From Pseudomonadota bacterium (GTDB taxonomy: Bacteria; Desulfobacterota; BSN033; WVXP01; G020346125), in NCBI GenBank assembly GCA_030672465.1, contig DAOVGJ010000275.1, positions 1 through 6,551 of the forward strand: a DNA stretch of 6,551 nt, read 5' to 3'. Positions 5,759-6,551 of the stretch are shown piece by piece. Position 1 is the stretch's first letter; the number at the start of each line of letters is the position of its first letter. Both the position numbers and the translations under genes were made by a program. A model generated the notes under the pieces. That model ran no database searches and was not told the DNA's origin. It saw only the letters and a list, made by a program, of their open reading frames with translations.

Positions 5759-6551
5759 ACGTGAGTTCTTATTCTTGATCAGTCCCTTATCATATCCCTG
5801 TTTCAGTGCCGCCTTGCGACTCAGCCGAATTCGGCCATTGGGTTCGATTCCAATCACCTTCACCAACACCTCGTCGCCTTCTTTCAGGATATCCGAGACG
5901 CTCTCCACCCGTTCCTCCGCCAGCTGCGAGATGTGAACCAACCCGTCGGTCCCCGAAAAGAGCTCTACAATGGCACCAAAGTCTAACACTCGCTTCACAT
6001 TGCCCAAATAGAGCCCGCCCACTTCTACCTCCTGGATGAGCCTCTTGATGATCGCTATAGCCTCTTCGATGGCTTCATGATTCGGCGATGCGATTTTCAC
6101 CAAATCCGGGTCCTCGATTTCGATCTTGACCCCGGTTTGGTCGACGATACTCCGGATGTTCTTACCTCCGGGACCAATGATATCTCGAATCTTGTCCGGT
6201 TTCACCTGAAAGGTGATGATCCTCGGAGCATGCCGGGAAAGGTCCTTCCTGGGTTCTGGAATCGTCTCCCGCATCTTTTTCAGGATATGGATCCTTCCCT
6301 CCTTGGCCTGGTGTAAGACTTGCTTCAGCAATTCTCTCGTCAGACCTGGCCCCTTGATGTCCATTTGCACTGCGGTTATTCCCTCCTGCGTTCCGGCTAC
6401 CTTAAAATCTATATCACCAATGTGATCTTCGTCGCCTAAAATATCGGACAGAACAGCCACCCTGTCCCCCTCCTTGACCAGTCCCATGGCAATCCCAGCA
6501 ACGGTATCAATGGTCGGAACCCCCGCATCCATAAGAGCAAGCATCCCGCCA
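5756..6551 (-). CDS. pnp: Polyribonucleotide nucleotidyltransferase (PNPase), C-terminal part
   Basis: Partial gene: the frame is open to the high-coordinate edge, and the codons before the internal ATG at 6544 read Gly-Gly, continuing the family sequence, so that ATG is not the real start. About 264 codons remain of roughly 700. Numbering from that Met, residues 1-90 end the second RNase PH domain and include VLSDILGDEDHIGDIDFKVAG. There D40, D46 and K48 correspond to the metal and phosphate site (E. coli D486, D492, K494). A KH domain follows with IIGPGGKNIRSI (GxxG at 124-127), then an S1 RNA-binding domain at about 174-245 (DFGAIVELFSGTDGLVHISQL). The protein ends about 20 residues after S1, without a long acidic tail. 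PNPase degrades RNA 3' to 5' using phosphate and can add heteropolymeric tails. It is the first visible gene of the pnp-M16-dut block. Confidence 0.97.
   Translation of the reverse strand, partial: GGMLALMDAGVPTIDTVAGIAMGLVKEGDRVAVLSDILGDEDHIGDIDFKVAGTQEGITAVQMDIKGPGLTRELLKQVLHQAKEGRIHILKKMRETIPEPRKDLSRHAPRIITFQVKPDKIRDIIGPGGKNIRSIVDQTGVKIEIEDPDLVKIASPNHEAIEEAIAIIKRLIQEVEVGGLYLGNVKRVLDFGAIVELFSGTDGLVHISQLAEERVESVSDILKEGDEVLVKVIGIEPNGRIRLSRKAALKQGYDKGLIKNKNSR

Overview
The window is about 6.5 kb of densely packed chromosome with every gene on the minus strand. Gene order, domain composition and the type of interspersed repeat suggest a Gram-negative bacterium of the Desulfobacterota/Deltaproteobacteria (Geobacter-like or a relative). 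This placement is inferred from protein resemblance and remembered gene order, not from a search.

Read in the direction of transcription (high to low coordinates), there are two gene blocks. Block 1 holds the 3' part of pnp (polynucleotide phosphorylase, cut by the window edge at 6551), an M16 zinc peptidase (4493-5752) and dut (dUTPase, 4016-4480). These are joined by gaps of 3 and 12 nt and look like one operon with coupled translation. Block 2 holds xerD (2861-3748), an 884-residue fusion of a DHH phosphoesterase, two CBS domains and a tRNA/poly(A) nucleotidyltransferase (155-2809), and the first 41 codons of a site-2-type M50 membrane protease (1-125, cut by the window edge).

The only sizeable non-coding stretch is 3749-4015, between dut and xerD. 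It is filled by repeat DNA: a palindromic MITE-like element (3808-4011) with terminal inverted repeats, a 78-bp block of two 39-bp REP-like palindromes inside it (3909-3987), and a fragment of another element end beside it (3788-3800). A smaller hairpin and direct repeat lies between xerD and the fusion gene (2822-2858).

Functionally the window is housekeeping. RNA 3'-end metabolism is represented by PNPase and the nucleotidyltransferase fusion. Nucleotide-pool hygiene is covered by dUTPase, chromosome-dimer resolution by XerD, and proteolysis by the M16 and M50 enzymes. I see no defence system, CRISPR array, RNA gene or novel multi-gene system. The less routine points are the triple-domain fusion, the composite nested repeat, and a nine-G homopolymer standing where the M50 gene's ribosome binding site should be.
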